The notes under the pieces are model-generated. The model was given only the letters and a program-made list of their open reading frames with translations. It did no database searches and was not told the DNA's origin. A stretch of DNA of 64,000 bases, from contig NW_025408675.1 in NCBI RefSeq assembly GCF_020360975.1, positions 2,914,001 through 2,978,000 of the forward strand, read 5' to 3'. The translations under genes and the position numbers were made by a program. Positions within the stretch are counted from its first letter, which is position 1. Every line of letters starts with the position of its first letter. This document shows positions 34,840-46,599 of this stretch, in pieces. The DNA comes from Hirsutella rhossiliensis (lineage: Eukaryota > Ascomycota > Sordariomycetes > Hypocreales > Ophiocordycipitaceae).

Positions 34840-36399
34840 GCTACTTCTATTATACTAGCGGAAATAGGTCTTAGGGCTAGTTTTTAAGTTATACTTAGTT
34901 ATTTAAATAGGCCTAGAACCTATATAGCCTATATTAGCGATTCCTTACCCTTTAACGGCTAGTACTTTAACGTCTTAGTATAACCTAGTATATAATATCT
35001 ACTATACTTTCTAAGGGCTCTCCTACTACCCTTAACTAGCTTAAATTTAAACGGCTCGCGCTTTACGCTTATCTATAATTAAATATAATATAGACTAAGC
35101 CGATTAATAGTCTATCGAAGTTCTAAAATAAGGAGCGGCTAAACCTTATCTCGCTTTAAATACTAGTATAGATAGAAATACTTTAGTAAAAGAGCTCGCT
35201 TCTTATCTTTTAGTTTCTTTAAAGTATAAGAGTATAGAAATCTATATAATAGTATAAACGTTTAGCTAGAAAGCATCCTATTTAGCTTCTAGTATAACTA
35301 CTATTACTCTTATACCTTATATAACGTATAATATAAGATCTAACCTTATACTACCTTAAATAAATCTCTAGAAATATCTAGCGAAAGCCTTATTTATTAA
35401 GAGACTTATATAGGTTTAAGCTCTATTAGCTAGTTTATAACAGTATACTTTATTGCCTCCTAAACGTTAAAGAGGTTAAATATAAACGTTTTAATATATA
35501 ATTCTATTAGCGAATAAATACCTTTAGCCCTAAATCTTAAAAATTAGTTTCTATCTCGCGCTATAGATTATAACTTACCTACCTTAAGGTAGCTACGTTC
35601 CTAAAATATAAATATATATCTACCTATGCTTTAACGATCTTCTCTTTATATAAGTCGAGCTAGTACGACTTAATATATCTAATAGAATTAAGATAGTTAG
35701 GGCTATATTTAAGCTTAAACCTAATAAGGCGCTACTTAAAGGCCCTTTTATTTAGTAAAGCTATAATCGAATACTAGAACCTATAGAACTTATTTTAAGA
35801 GTTATCTTTAGTTTAATTTAGAGCTACGTAGTTACCCTTAGTATAAAGAACGGTCGATAGCGTTAAAGAATAGCTTTATTTATATACTATAAGTAAAGTA
35901 ATACTTTAGTATAAGTAAGCTAAATTATAGCGGTATTCGTCGCTACTCTATATAAATTAACTAATATAATAAAAGGGAGATTACGCTAGTATAAAGCTCT
36001 AAGATATTATAGTACCTAAGAATAGTCCTCTTTTAATTTACTATATAAGAAGGTAAATATAATATAAAGGGATCTTTAATAGGAGTTAACGCTAACTATA
36101 TTAAGGAGTAGTATCTTATACTTATTTATCTTATAGGTATAGTCTAGTAATAAGATATCTAGGTTATATTATAAATATATAACGGAATTTAAATAAGTAA
36201 AGAAGATAGCTATAAGTTAGTTATTTAAATCTAGCTTAACTTAGTATTAAAAGGCTTTACTATATAACTTATTAACTAATACCTATATACTACTTTAGCT
36301 TTTTTATAGATCCTTCCTTATTACTATAATTTAATTATATATATCTTACTATATTATAAGTATATCTAAGTTATTATAGATATATATTTATATATAGCC
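34840..36399. other. Unidentified RIPed sequence left of Copia-1
   Basis: About 1.5 kb, TA-rich, without a recognised domain in the frames read. One forward stretch near 35710 reads IFKLKPNKALLKGPF, vaguely like a LINE RT start, but the following motifs do not appear. Confidence 0.35.
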
Positions 36400-36571
36400 G
36401 AATTATAGTAATCTATTATACTTATCTAGCTAGCTTATATATATTATTATATATACGGATAAAGCTATATAGCTAGTATCGTAGCCTCCTCCCTCCTTTA
36501 AAGAGTAAAAGATAAACGAATATAATATACTAGTTAACCTTACCCTTTATATATAAAGAGACCTACTAATA
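36400..36571 (+). repeat. Copia-1 left terminal repeat (5' LTR)
   Basis: Direct copy of 48813-48984, both containing CTAGCTAGCTTA and CCTCCTCCCTCC; most differences are C/T or G/A, as RIP leaves. The exact outer borders are uncertain. Confidence 0.7.
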
Positions 36572-37299
36572 CTAATTAGTAGTTAACTTAGTTAATTATA
36601 GAATAGTAAGTAAGAAGAGATAGATCGTAGCTCTTAAAAGTATATTAGACTTATATCTTTAGTAACGCTATATCTATATACTTGAAGAGAGCTATCTATA
36701 CTAAGAATAAGGATATCTCTTTTTACTTAACTTATAGAAAGACCCTTTTAAGCTATTAATTAGCTACCTAATACTAATTAATAGTATAACTTATATTATA
36801 ACCCTTAACCCTTAATAATATATAAAGAATCTCCTTAAAACTTAATTTACGATAGTAAGCTTAAACTTAGCCTTAGCTAGCTAGATTAAGGAACTAATAA
36901 AGAAGACGACTATCTTATAGAGCCTCTATAAGTATATCGACGTAATACTCTAAGATAACTATATTATACTAAAAGAAGAAGATAAGATCGCTATTATAAC
37001 TTATATTATGTAATTTATATTATATAGTAAATATAGTATATATATATATAGTATCGCGATCTTTAATTACTTTTAAGAGTATTTTAAGGACTAGACCGAA
37101 GCTATATAAAAAAGAGGCTAATAAGACTATAAAAGAGAATTATAGATTCTTTTTTATAAGTATAGTATCTATATAAGAAAGAAGAAAGGTTTATTAGTTA
37201 GATAATTTATTACTTTATAAATAGCTAAAGACCTCCTTATCTAGCTAGATAATAAGTTTATAATAATAGAATTCGATAAGGGAATATTAGTATATTATA

Positions 37300-38620
37300 G
37301 GTAAGCCTAACGGGCAATATAGCTATAAGCCCTACTCCCTTTATCGAACGTTACCCTTAGTATTAAACTATAAACCCCTCCGCTTTTATCTTAAACCCTA
37401 GCTCCTTTAACTTTAACTATAGTAGCCCTAACTCCCGCGGCCCTAGCTCTAACCCCTATAGCCTTAGTATACATACTAACTTAACGAACGCTATACTTAA
37501 TAACCTATTAGTTTTAGCTTTCTAATATTATTTTAGACTAAGCCCTTATCGCTAAAGCCCTTAAAGCCCTTATATAAGTAAATATAATTACGCTTATTAT
37601 AACTATACCTCTCGATATATATATAAGGCTTCTACTAAATAATATCCTAAATGCCCTCGTTAACGTAGATATATAGTATAAGTTTATAAAGCTCTAGAAT
37701 AAGAATAAAAATTATACTAGAGAGCTATATAACCTCTTCGATAATAAAGTCCGTATCTTTATAAGCCTCTACTATAATATCTAACTTAAACTAAACTAAT
37801 TTTATACCTTACTTCCTTATATCCTTACTAATAAAGCCTAGATATATTATATCGATTATACTAGCTAGATTATAATATTCTAATAGGTATATAATAGTAA
37901 TAAGTAGTATTTTAATATAGAAGTAAACTTTGCTTATTACTATATAGATTAAACTATAATTATATTTACTAAGCTTTATATAGATAATACTAACGCGATA
38001 AAGTTACTCTAAGAAGTACTCTAGCTACTCTTCGATAAGTTATAATAGTATTAGCATGCCCTTAGTAGGGAATTTACTAATAAAGTTTACCTCTAAATAA
38101 CCCTTATTAACGCTTACCGCGGTATACTAGAATTAGAGCACGCCCTCTTTAAGCTATTAAATAAGATAGAGGCGTTATTTATAGATCTTTGTTCTTTTAT
38201 TAAAATATATCTCGTACGCGGTATAACCCCTTAATACGCCTAGGATAATAACTAGTAGTACTACCTTAATCGTCGATATAATAATAACCGTGAAAGAGGT
38301 AGTAGATATAGAGGAAGTAAAGACTTAAAAGGGTAGAGCTATAACCGCGGTAGATTTAACTAACGCCCTTAAGGCAATAATAACCGCCCTTAGACTAGGA
38401 AGTACTTTATATATAATAAAGAAGGCTGCTAGTCTACTAAATATCCGACTAAAGAACGTTAGAAGGCTAAGAGTTAATATATAGCTTACTATTACTTTAT
38501 AGGCACGCCTATAGAACTCGCGGCCTATATAACGGACTATAAAAGCATTAAAGATAACCTTACTAATAATAACGGCGACTAAGATAAGAATTAAGATAAC
38601 GATATTAACCTAAAATAGTA
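37300..38620 (+). pseudogene. Copia-1 Gag region with zinc knuckle (RIPed)
   Basis: Near 38395-38500 the translation reads RKYFIYNKEGC-stop-STKYPTKER, which is a CFVCxKxGCxSxKHPxxER knuckle typical of one fungal Copia lineage once Tyr is read as Cys or His. Upstream, 38280-38340 is rich in Arg/Gly/Tyr (RNA-binding-like). The N-terminal border is not defined. Confidence 0.7.
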
Positions 38621-40862
38621 GTAAGTAAGTTAAATGCTTTACTAGTAAGCGTTTAACTATTTAATTACTAGTAAAGACGCTTACTATATAAATTAAAATA
38701 CTATTCCCGCCTCTTAATTTATTATTAAAGACCGCTACTCTAAGGAAAAATTCTAAGGCATTATAGTTAATATAGGTATAGCTAAAGTCTATATAGCCGG
38801 TTACTCTTAGTATATTAATTTATAACGAGAAGACCCCTTTATAGCCTTAAATAGATCTATATCTAGCTAAGCGACTATTAAATTTAGTAATAGCGAAGCT
38901 ATTTACTTAGTTAGCTCTATTACTCTTAAAATACTAGTTAGAAGGATTACTTTTTATATCCTTTAGGCCCCTACCCCCTTCTTACTTTCTTTAGCTAATA
39001 TAGACCGTCTTAGCGTTTACTTTAATAATATTATAGATATACTTAATTATATTAATTATTATACTAATCGCTAAATAAGTATCCTTATTACCCGAAAATA
39101 AGGATACCCTTAGTTCTTTTTCTCGAAAGCTAAAGACTTAATCGCTTTTCTTATAGCGACTAAGATTTATATACTTTACCGACGATTTAGATACCTAGTA
39201 GTCCCTAAGCTATATTACCTTTTAAAGTAAGCTAGCTATAGTAACGTTTTAATAAGTATATTAAAGACTATCTTTAAGTCCTACTATTACTATTAAATAT
39301 ACTTATAAGCCTTAAGATACTTTAAATTTACCTTTAAGGATAACTAAGAGTTTAATTACGAAATTATCGTTAATATAATATACTTAGGAAGCCTATAATA
39401 CTTTATTTTATACGTTATAGATATATCTACTACTTTCTAAGGAGTAAGATTCCTACCCTTAATATTAGCTAAAGATATATAAGAGACCCTTTAAACCGTT
39501 TAAATCGATATATACCTTAGACCCTTTAATACTATTTAATATAATATAGGGACTAACTTTACTTTAATAGAGTTCTTTTAAGAAGTAAAACTTATAGGGA
39601 TTAAATACTCTTAAGTGCCTATTAAGATATATTAGTCTATTAAAAAAATTAAAATATATTACGCCCTCTTTTAACGCGCGTATAATATCTTAAACGCGGA
39701 ACTAAGTAATGTTACCTCTACTAAAGTAGTACTTTAAATAGCTATAAAAGCTATTAATAATATAGCTAGACCTAATAGGATTATTCTAACTTTACTTATC
39801 TTTAACGCTTACCCTTATTTAACTATAGAATCGCCCCCTTTTACTTTTACCTTAAAAAGGTCGGCCGCGATATAAAAAGTAATAAAAACGCTCTACTAAC
39901 TCTTAGTAGAAAGATAAGTAAAAGATACCCTTTATACGTATAATAGACCGTTTACCGCTAACGTTTTATCCCTCTTACTATAAAGTAAAGTTTATATTTA
40001 AAGAGAAAAAGATAGCTAGTAAGGACCTTTTAAGATTACTTTAATTAATAAATATAAAGTTATAATTAATATAGTTAATAGCCCCTAAGTCTTTCGTTCT
40101 ATATATATATAGCCGTACCTATATAATAACTTTATAATCCCTTAAGTTCTTACCTTTACTTAGGATAAAGAAGAAACCCTTGCCCGACCTAACCCCCTAG
40201 CACCTTATAAGAGAGGACGCTTACTTAGATCTAAGAATAAGCTAAAGGACTTAATTATAATAACCGCTCCTTTAAGCTAAAGTTTCCTAACTTAAAAGGA
40301 AGAAGATATATATACTTTATTTATTAAACTTAAGAATATAGGTATTATTACTACTCCTAGCGCCTTATTTAAAGAATCTAATAATATCGAGATTACTTAC
40401 CTTATAAGATAAGGTATATTTATTTTTAAAAGATATAATCGAATAATTTACAGTAATTATTATATCTTTTACTCCTAAATAGTTTATAAAGTTAAAGGTA
40501 AAGATACTAAACTATATAAGAAACTATAACTTATTATTTAAGGATATAGCGGCTTTAAAAAGACTACCTTATTAATATAATCCTTAATAATTTAATATAT
40601 TAGTTAAAGACTTATTTTAGCTATTACCCTTAGACTTTTTTAAAGTAGTAGTATAACCCTTTCCCTTTACGATATTACTTAAGTATACCTATAATCCTAA
40701 ACCGAGCTATTCTAGATAATTCTAACCTATTTACCTACTAAAGTATAAGATAAATACCCCTATAAAATAATTATTTATATTATTAAGCCCTTATATAGAA
40801 TAATAAAAGCTAGAGTCTATTAGTATCGTATATATTAATAATATTACCTTAAGAACCTTAAT

Positions 40863-40867
40863 ATATT
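40863..40867. repeat. Target-site duplication ATATT, left copy
   Basis: Matches 41221-41225 on the other side of the mini-element; the shared run can be extended to seven bases (ATATTTA). Five bases fit Copia-type integrase. Confidence 0.8.
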
Positions 40868-40957
40868 TATTAGAAAGAAAGATATATATATTAATTATAG
40901 TATGCCTTTTAAAGCGCGTTCTATATTTACCTACGTAGCGTAATAGTCTTCGCGATA
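40868..40957 (+). repeat. Mini-element 5' LTR (90 bp)
   Basis: Starts TATTAG (from TGTTAG, the usual LTR start, after RIP) and ends CGCGATA (from ...CA). It differs from the 3' LTR at about 15 of 90 positions by eye, 13 of them transitions, so the insertion is not recent or was RIPed. Confidence 0.85.
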
Positions 40958-40968
40958 GTTATAAGCCC
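40958..40968 (+). promoter_or_regulatory. Mini-element primer-binding site (initiator tRNA-Met anticodon arm)
   Basis: GTTATAAGCCC abuts the end of the first LTR. With the RIP change TG to TA undone it is GTTATGAGCCC, complementary to GGGCTCATAAC of the anticodon arm of fungal initiator tRNA-Met. Priming from that arm is known for Drosophila copia and yeast Ty5. Confidence 0.8.
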
Positions 40969-40971
40969 GGG

Positions 40972-40993
40972 AGGGGGTAGTAAACTACCCCCT
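40972..40993 (+). other. Perfect hairpin in the mini-element
   Basis: Nine-base stem AGGGGGTAG / CTACCCCCT with a TAAA loop, just after the primer-binding site. Flanking ATAGTTAT and ATAACT can extend it around a bulge. The position would suit an RNA packaging or dimerisation signal, which is inference only. Confidence 0.7.
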
Positions 40994-41037
40994 ATAACTT
41001 CCGGTTAGACTACGCGCGCGATATACTTAAGAAGGCC

Positions 41038-41056
41038 CGAGGTTCGATTTCCCCGA
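41038..41056 (+). other. tRNA-like B-box in the mini-element
   Basis: CGAGG-TTCGATTT-CCCCG resembles a T arm with TTCGATT and a pol III B box (GGTTCGANNCC) carrying one extra T and one G-to-A change. I do not see a convincing A box or full cloverleaf, so this is not called a tRNA. Confidence 0.35.
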
Positions 41057-41120
41057 GGATAACCTATTATCGATTAGCGATATAAAAGATCTAGGCATCC
41101 CGGGCCCGGCCCGGCATCCT

Positions 41121-41130
41121 TAAAGGGGTA
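41121..41130 (+). promoter_or_regulatory. Mini-element polypurine-like tract
   Basis: TAAAGGGGTA directly precedes the 3' LTR, where a plus-strand primer is expected. Confidence 0.6.
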
Positions 41131-41220
41131 TATTAAAAAGAAAGACATATATATTAATTATAGTGCGCCTTTCGGAGCGCGTTTTACTTTTGCATATATA
41201 GCATAATAGTCTTCGCGATA
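41131..41220 (+). repeat. Mini-element 3' LTR (90 bp)
   Basis: Begins TATTAA and ends CGCGATA, offset 263 bases from the 5' LTR. It holds GCGC-CTTTCGGA-GCGC, a small hairpin. Confidence 0.85.
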
Positions 41221-42350
41221 ATATTTACTTTAACCTATAATTCCTACCTTTTAATTATAAATACCGGCCCTAATATATTAAGCATTATTAGAATATAAAT
41301 AGATAATACCCTTATACTTAAAATAGATAGCCTTTCCGCTTATAAAGAAGAAAAGCTTAAGGAAGTATAATTTTAAGCTAAACTAAAGACTTCGATAACC
41401 TTAGGAATAACGGTTAACTTTAATAGTATAAAACTTACCCTACTAAATATAGGATCCCTATCGCTTTAATAGAAAGGATAAGCCTGTAAAATCGCTACTA
41501 TTAACCCTAGAGCATTTATTTATAGCTAACGCTATATTAAGTAACGAGCGCGTAGATTATATATTGCCTTAATCTATTAACCTAAAGCTTCCTTTAACGT
41601 TTCTATTATAGTATAAGTCTAGACCCTTAATAATAATAACTATAAAGCTTTAAATAAGCGCTTATAATAGTAAATAAAATACTAAGAATAAGGCCTTATA
41701 TATAAACCTATTAATCTCGCTACTATAAAGCTTTTAATCTTTATAAATAGATCGTTTATAAATAATAAGGACCTATCCTTATAACTTAGTTATATTATTA
41801 TCCTTATTAATAAGACTAACTATAAAGAGAAAGAGTTTAGGATTAATAGTAATATTATATATTAAAGTTTAACTAAATATAAAAGGATAACTTAAAGCGT
41901 TTTAGCCTTAGAAATCTATAGAATAGTTAATAGATTTAATATTAGTATATTAGTATTAACGACTTTAAAAATAATTACTAACTATCTTAGACTTCTTTTT
42001 ACCCCTTTAATCGTCTATATAGACTTATACTCTCTCTATAAATATCTTATTAAACTAAGTATAACGAAGGAGAAGTAATTAATAATCGATATTATAGGTC
42101 TTTATTAGTCGTATAAGTACTAAGAGATTATAGAGATTCGTTAGATTAATAAAATAGATAATCTAGCTAATACTATAATAAAGGTATTACTAAACAGAGC
42201 CTTAGATCGCCTTATTAATACTAATAGACTAATAGTTTAAATAAAAGGATACGTTTAACGCCCTTAATTACTTATAACGCTAATAATTAAATAGTTATTA
42301 TAGTTAATTAGCCTATCTTTCTTTCGTCCGTTCCCTAGGATCCTTATTAT

Positions 42351-42827
42351 TCTTATAAAGAGAGATATAAGAAGTATATATAAAATATATAAAGGTAAAA
42401 GTAAAAGTAAGGAGTCGGATAGGTAAGGCAGAGATATTTAAATCTTATAGGGGCAGTAATTATAGTAGGGGAGTAATTATTATATTTCCTTGATTCTCCT
42501 TCTTTCCTCTATCTAACGCCCCTCTTTATACCTATCTAGCATCTTAATTAATAAAGAAGATCTTACTTAAAGAAGCTACTAATATCCTTTTAACTACCGA
42601 GCTTTTTACTAGTTTTTCCCCTCTTTTTTAGCCGTTGCTAGTATATCCGTCTTATCTCTTACTACCTTTATAGGAAGCTATCGCTACTTTTACTTCCCCT
42701 CTTACCCTTACCCTCCTCTCTATACCTCCTTCTAGCTCCTTTTTTAAAACCTGTTTTTTAGCTTCCTAGGTCCCTTATACTAAGGGATATCTCCGAGAAC
42801 TACGAAATTAGGCTATGCTTCGCGATA
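42351..42827 (-). repeat. Copia-2 left LTR (3' LTR of the element)
   Basis: 477 bp, starting TCTTATAAAGAG where the partner has TCTCGCGAAGAG (four transitions), and ending CGCGATA. Offset to the partner is 5841 throughout, so there are no net indels. Confidence 0.9.
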
Positions 42828-43089
42828 TACCCCCTTAGCTATAGCCTGCCCCTTAAGGGCGTAGCTAATACGGCTTCGGGCTAGTAAGCGTATAGAGGAG
42901 GTTCTTAGCTCTATACTTATCCCTTTACTTAAGGAAAGCAGGGGCCCTTTTAGGTCCCTAGGCTCTTTTAGACCTACTTAAGGAATAGGGGCCTAAAGAA
43001 AGGAAAGTCCTATAAGAAAGGGGGCCTTCTTTAAAGGGAGAAACCTAATTAAAATAAGGGGCCCTTTAAAGGGAAAACCTCTTCCTTCT

Positions 43090-46000
43090 TCTTTAGCTAT
43101 AGACGTTACCTTCTTATACGGGCTATTAGCTCCTCTTATAGACTCTTAAAGCGGGCCTTTAAGAACAGCTTCTTATAGACGTCTTCTAGCCTAATTTACT
43201 ATAAAAAGATAGCTAGATTCTACTTTAGTAAGGGCTTTATAAGACCGTCGGCTTTTATTAATACCGTTAGAACCTAATAGACTAAAATAAGTCCCCTTTA
43301 GACCTTTTAGCGTAACTAATACTAATAGATATCGATATACTATAGCCGGGTTAATAGCTTTACGTTTTCTATTAGAATTTATATAGTTTACGTATTATCG
43401 TATTCTATAAATAATAGGGTCGGAATTTATAGTTATAGAGATATTAGTAGCTAGCTAAGGAAAATAGCTTCCTTTAAAGCTTCTAAAAGAGCTAGTAGCT
43501 CTACCTCTATACTTAAAGTCGTAACGGTAGCTTGCTTTAAAGCTCTCTAAGTAATAGTTCCTTTAAAAAGGGATATAATATACCCCTATAAGCTCTTTCT
43601 ATCTAAGGAATTATCTATAAAGGACGAATCGCTTAAATAAAGGAAGATTTTAGTAGCTAGTTTCCTTCCCTACCCTCCTAAGCGTAGACTATATAATCTC
43701 GTTAAATAGAGATAAAGGATAGCTCGGTCTACTACCTCTTAGTGCCTAGGGCTAGGATTCTAGTTATACTTAGCTAGCTAGGAGACCGTAAAAGAGATAT
43801 CCGGTCTAATAGAAATAGCTGAAAAAAGCAGGGAGCCTACCTTCTATTAGTATAGGTATTTCTCTTACTCCCTAGCTTAAAAGTATAGATTAAGTAAAAG
43901 GTCTTCGTTTAATATAGGCATAGAGGGAAGCTTCTTATTAAGGGAATTAAGGAGGAATTTATAAGCGACCTTATCGATATAGGCGTCCTAGGTAAGCTAG
44001 ATAGTCTATTAGGATCTATTCTAAAGGATTTATATCCCTAGGACCTACTTTAGCTCCCTTAGCCTAGTTATCTTATACCTTTATTATAGGCCTTATATAG
44101 CCTCCCTAGTAGTTACTTCTTCCTCTTTTAAGTAGGCCTAGATAATATTATTAACGTAGAAGAAGACTATAACTTTACCCTTCTATATTATATACGGTTC
44201 CTAAGGGACTTTCTTAAAGCCTAGGGCTTCGAGGGAACCTATTAAATACTATTACTAAAGAAGGGGTAATCTTTATAATCCGTATAGAGCTTTCCTAAGC
44301 TATAGAACCTTTCCTAGCTATTAGAAGCTTAGTAGAAGGCGTATATAAATAACTTCTTCTTCCTTAAGTAGGTAGTTAATAAAAGTATTAACTATATCTA
44401 TCTAATTAAGTTCGAGGTCGAATTCTACTACTATAGCTATAAGGGTCTAAAAAGACATCCTTACTAAGGTAGTTGCCTTAATAGGAAGATCCCCTTTTTC
44501 CTATTAGTTCCTATAAATAACTAGCTAGGCTTTATACTTTTAAAGGAAGCTATATTTATTAGTCTTATAGATAAAGACCTACTTATAGCTAAGGACCTAT
44601 TTTCCTCTTACCTTTTCCTTTAGGGCCTCTTTAAAAGACCCTATCTCCTTATATAAGGCAAGGTAGTCTTTCTAGGCCTAGAAAAACTAGTTTCTAAAAA
44701 GGTGTTTTTCTAGCTGCTTTTAGTTTACTAGTAGGTCCGGGAGGTGTCTTTTATATACCTTCCTTGCTAATAGAGGCTTAAAAAGCTAGCTTACTATAAA
44801 TGCTTTATAGGAACCGTCTTCTATAGGCGTTAAATAGAAGTCGGAAAAATAATCGAAATAAGAGAGAGGTTAGTCTTCTTTAGTAACCGTATCGGGCCCT
44901 ATACCTTCCTTTGCTTCTTAAAGCAAGGATAAAAAGGTAGCCGGGTAATCCTTTAAAAGAGAAAGAGGTGCCTTTCCTACCCCCTTAAGGGTCGAGATAG
45001 GAAGACTAACCGAAAAAGCTACTTCTAGATCTTCTTCTTATTCCGTAAGAGGAGGCATAAGAAGGTAAGCCTATTCTAGCTCTACCGCTTTCCTATAGTC
45101 TCCTTCTTTATTTAGATCTTTTAATCTAGTAGCTTCCTCTTTAAAGTCGGTGTTATCCTTAACTACTTCGACGTTAGTTTCTTCTTCTATTTCCTCGTCT
45201 AGGACCTCTTCTTAAGACTATTAGGAAGGAGGGATTTAGATCTTTTAAATTAGCTAACGTTAAGAAAATAAGAGGGGCTATTAATCCCTCTTTCTATTAA
45301 AGAAGCTAGATTCGTCGAAAATTATATCCCTAGTTAAAATAACCTTTTATAGAAGAGGAATCTAGATCTAGAAGATATTTATAGAATTATAGCCGACGAG
45401 GTAACTAATAAAGGCTCTAAGATTAAGCTTTCTTTTCTTCTTCCTTTTTAGCTATATATCGGTAGTTATAGCGTATACCTTATAGCTATAGGTATAAAGG
45501 TAGGCTAGCGAGGCCCTCTTCTTTATAAAGAGCTTAAGGGGGGATTTCTAGTCTATTCCTTAGTTTAGTTTCCTAGGGTCCTTAGGGTCCCTAGGGGTCC
45601 GGTTCTAAAGGTAATAGGCGGTCTTAACGACTTCCCTTTAAAGGTCGTATAGAAGCCTTATAGTAAGTCTTATTATATAGGCCCTTTTTATTATAGCACC
45701 CCTTAATCTTTCTGCCCCTCCGTTCTAGGCCTAGGTATTCGGTAATAACGGGAGGGGTAAAATACCCTTTTTTTAAAGCTAATTTAAGATATCCTTTATA
45801 AATAGCTCTCTATTAAACCGTATCTTCTTTACCTTATAGCCGAAGTAGGATTTTATTTAGTTAATAAAGTCCTAGAAAGTAAACTAGTTATACTTACTTA
45901 GGTAGGTCCGTAAGAAATAAGGGGAAACTATCCCTAAAAAAGCGTCTATAAAAAACATTACCTTAATAAAGCTTTCTTAATCCCTAGAGACGTTAGTTTA

Positions 46001-46500
46001 GTCGACTTAAATTTCCTTATATAGCTAGTCCGGCCGTAAAGGGGTTCGTCTAGAAATTCGTCTCTTAGTCTTTCCTTAGCTATAGTATTTATATTCGATA
46101 GTCTTTAGGCCCCTTATTCGTACGCCCTATTATTAGCCTAGCTTATATAAAGCTAGGGGGCCCGGGTAACTAAGTCGTGCGTACTAAAGAAGACCGTCTC
46201 CTTAGGCTACTAAAAGACGGTCCTTAGAACCTACCCTCTTAGTAGGGAAAGCTAACTTTTTAAGAGATTCCTTCCTAAGGATAGGTTAGAATTTAAGAAT
46301 AAATTAACTAAATTTCTCCTCGATAAGCCTAATCGTCTAATTCTTCTAGACTAGCCTCGTAGGCTTAGACGTTATATCTTAGAAGATTCCTTCCTCTTAA
46401 AGAAGGCAGAAGGAAATTAAGCTCGTTAAAAATTAAGGGCAAAAAGCTACCCCTTTTCGTTAAAGAATTTATATAGACCTATTAAGTAATTTTATCGTAA
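43090..46500 (-). pseudogene. Copia-2 Pol: integrase, RT, RNase H (RIPed)
   Basis: Read on the minus strand. The integrase C-terminal half at about 45600-45740 has GGAERLRGAIIKRAY and VVKTAYYL-stop-NRTP (family AERxxGxIIxxAR...NTAxYLxNRTP). RT has KVIVFFYVNNIIS near 44130-44165, the YVDD box with both Asp now Asn. RNase H has IVTTLSIEVELLALLEALKEAIFL near 43460-43540 (family VxLSTxEAEYxA). Stops fit RIP. Residues of the protease were not located. Confidence 0.82.
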
Positions 46501-46599
46501 AATTCACCCTTCTATATCCCTCTATCTATACTATTAATTCCTTAGTAATAAGGTATTCCCTCTATGCCTTCTTAAAGGACCGGAATTATAAGAGTATAT

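Larger units (their letters stand above)
40868..41220 (+). mobile_element. 353-bp LTR mini-retrotransposon (TRIM-like) inside Copia-1 RT
   Basis: Structure: LTR 40868-40957, primer-binding site 40958-40968, internal part with a perfect hairpin and a tRNA-like box, purine-rich tract 41121-41130, LTR 41131-41220. Flanks ATATT (40863-40867 and 41221-41225) form a 5-bp target duplication. Joining the flanks with one ATATT gives KNLNIFTLTYNSYLLI, continuous with Copia RT. It has no coding capacity, so any movement needed enzymes of another element. CpA survives in places (GCATCC twice, GACATA, TGCATA), more than in the host Copia. TRIM elements are known from plants and some fungi; whether this family is described I cannot say. 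Confidence 0.88.
38640..42262 (+). pseudogene. Copia-1 Pol: protease, integrase, RT, RNase H (RIPed)
   Basis: Protease region about 38640-38990. Integrase: GVRFLPLILAKDI near 39440, then TVQIDIYLRPFNTI and the D/E core, with PIKIYQSIKKIKIYYALF near 39620 (family PVEAHxSIGxVERYHxPL). RT: VKGKDTKLYKKL and IQGYS near 40490-40550, PIK...LSPYIE (family LYGVPEAG) before the mini-element, then NSYLLIINTGPN and IQIDNTLIL (family QTDDTL) after 41235. RNase H: RARRLYIALIYQPKASFNVS near 41550, IYIDLYSLYKYLIK near 42020 and EIRQINKIDNLANTI near 42135. It ends near 42262. The reading resumes in frame across the mini-element when that is removed. Confidence 0.88.

Noticed and set aside
35000..35400. Possible HET-domain relic
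   Set aside because: A few residues looked suggestive, but the ordered HET motifs are not present.
40868..41220. Interpretation as a tRNA gene or SINE
   Set aside because: There are long direct terminal repeats, a primer-binding site and a purine tract, and there is no poly-A or simple-repeat tail; the B-box-like word alone is not enough.
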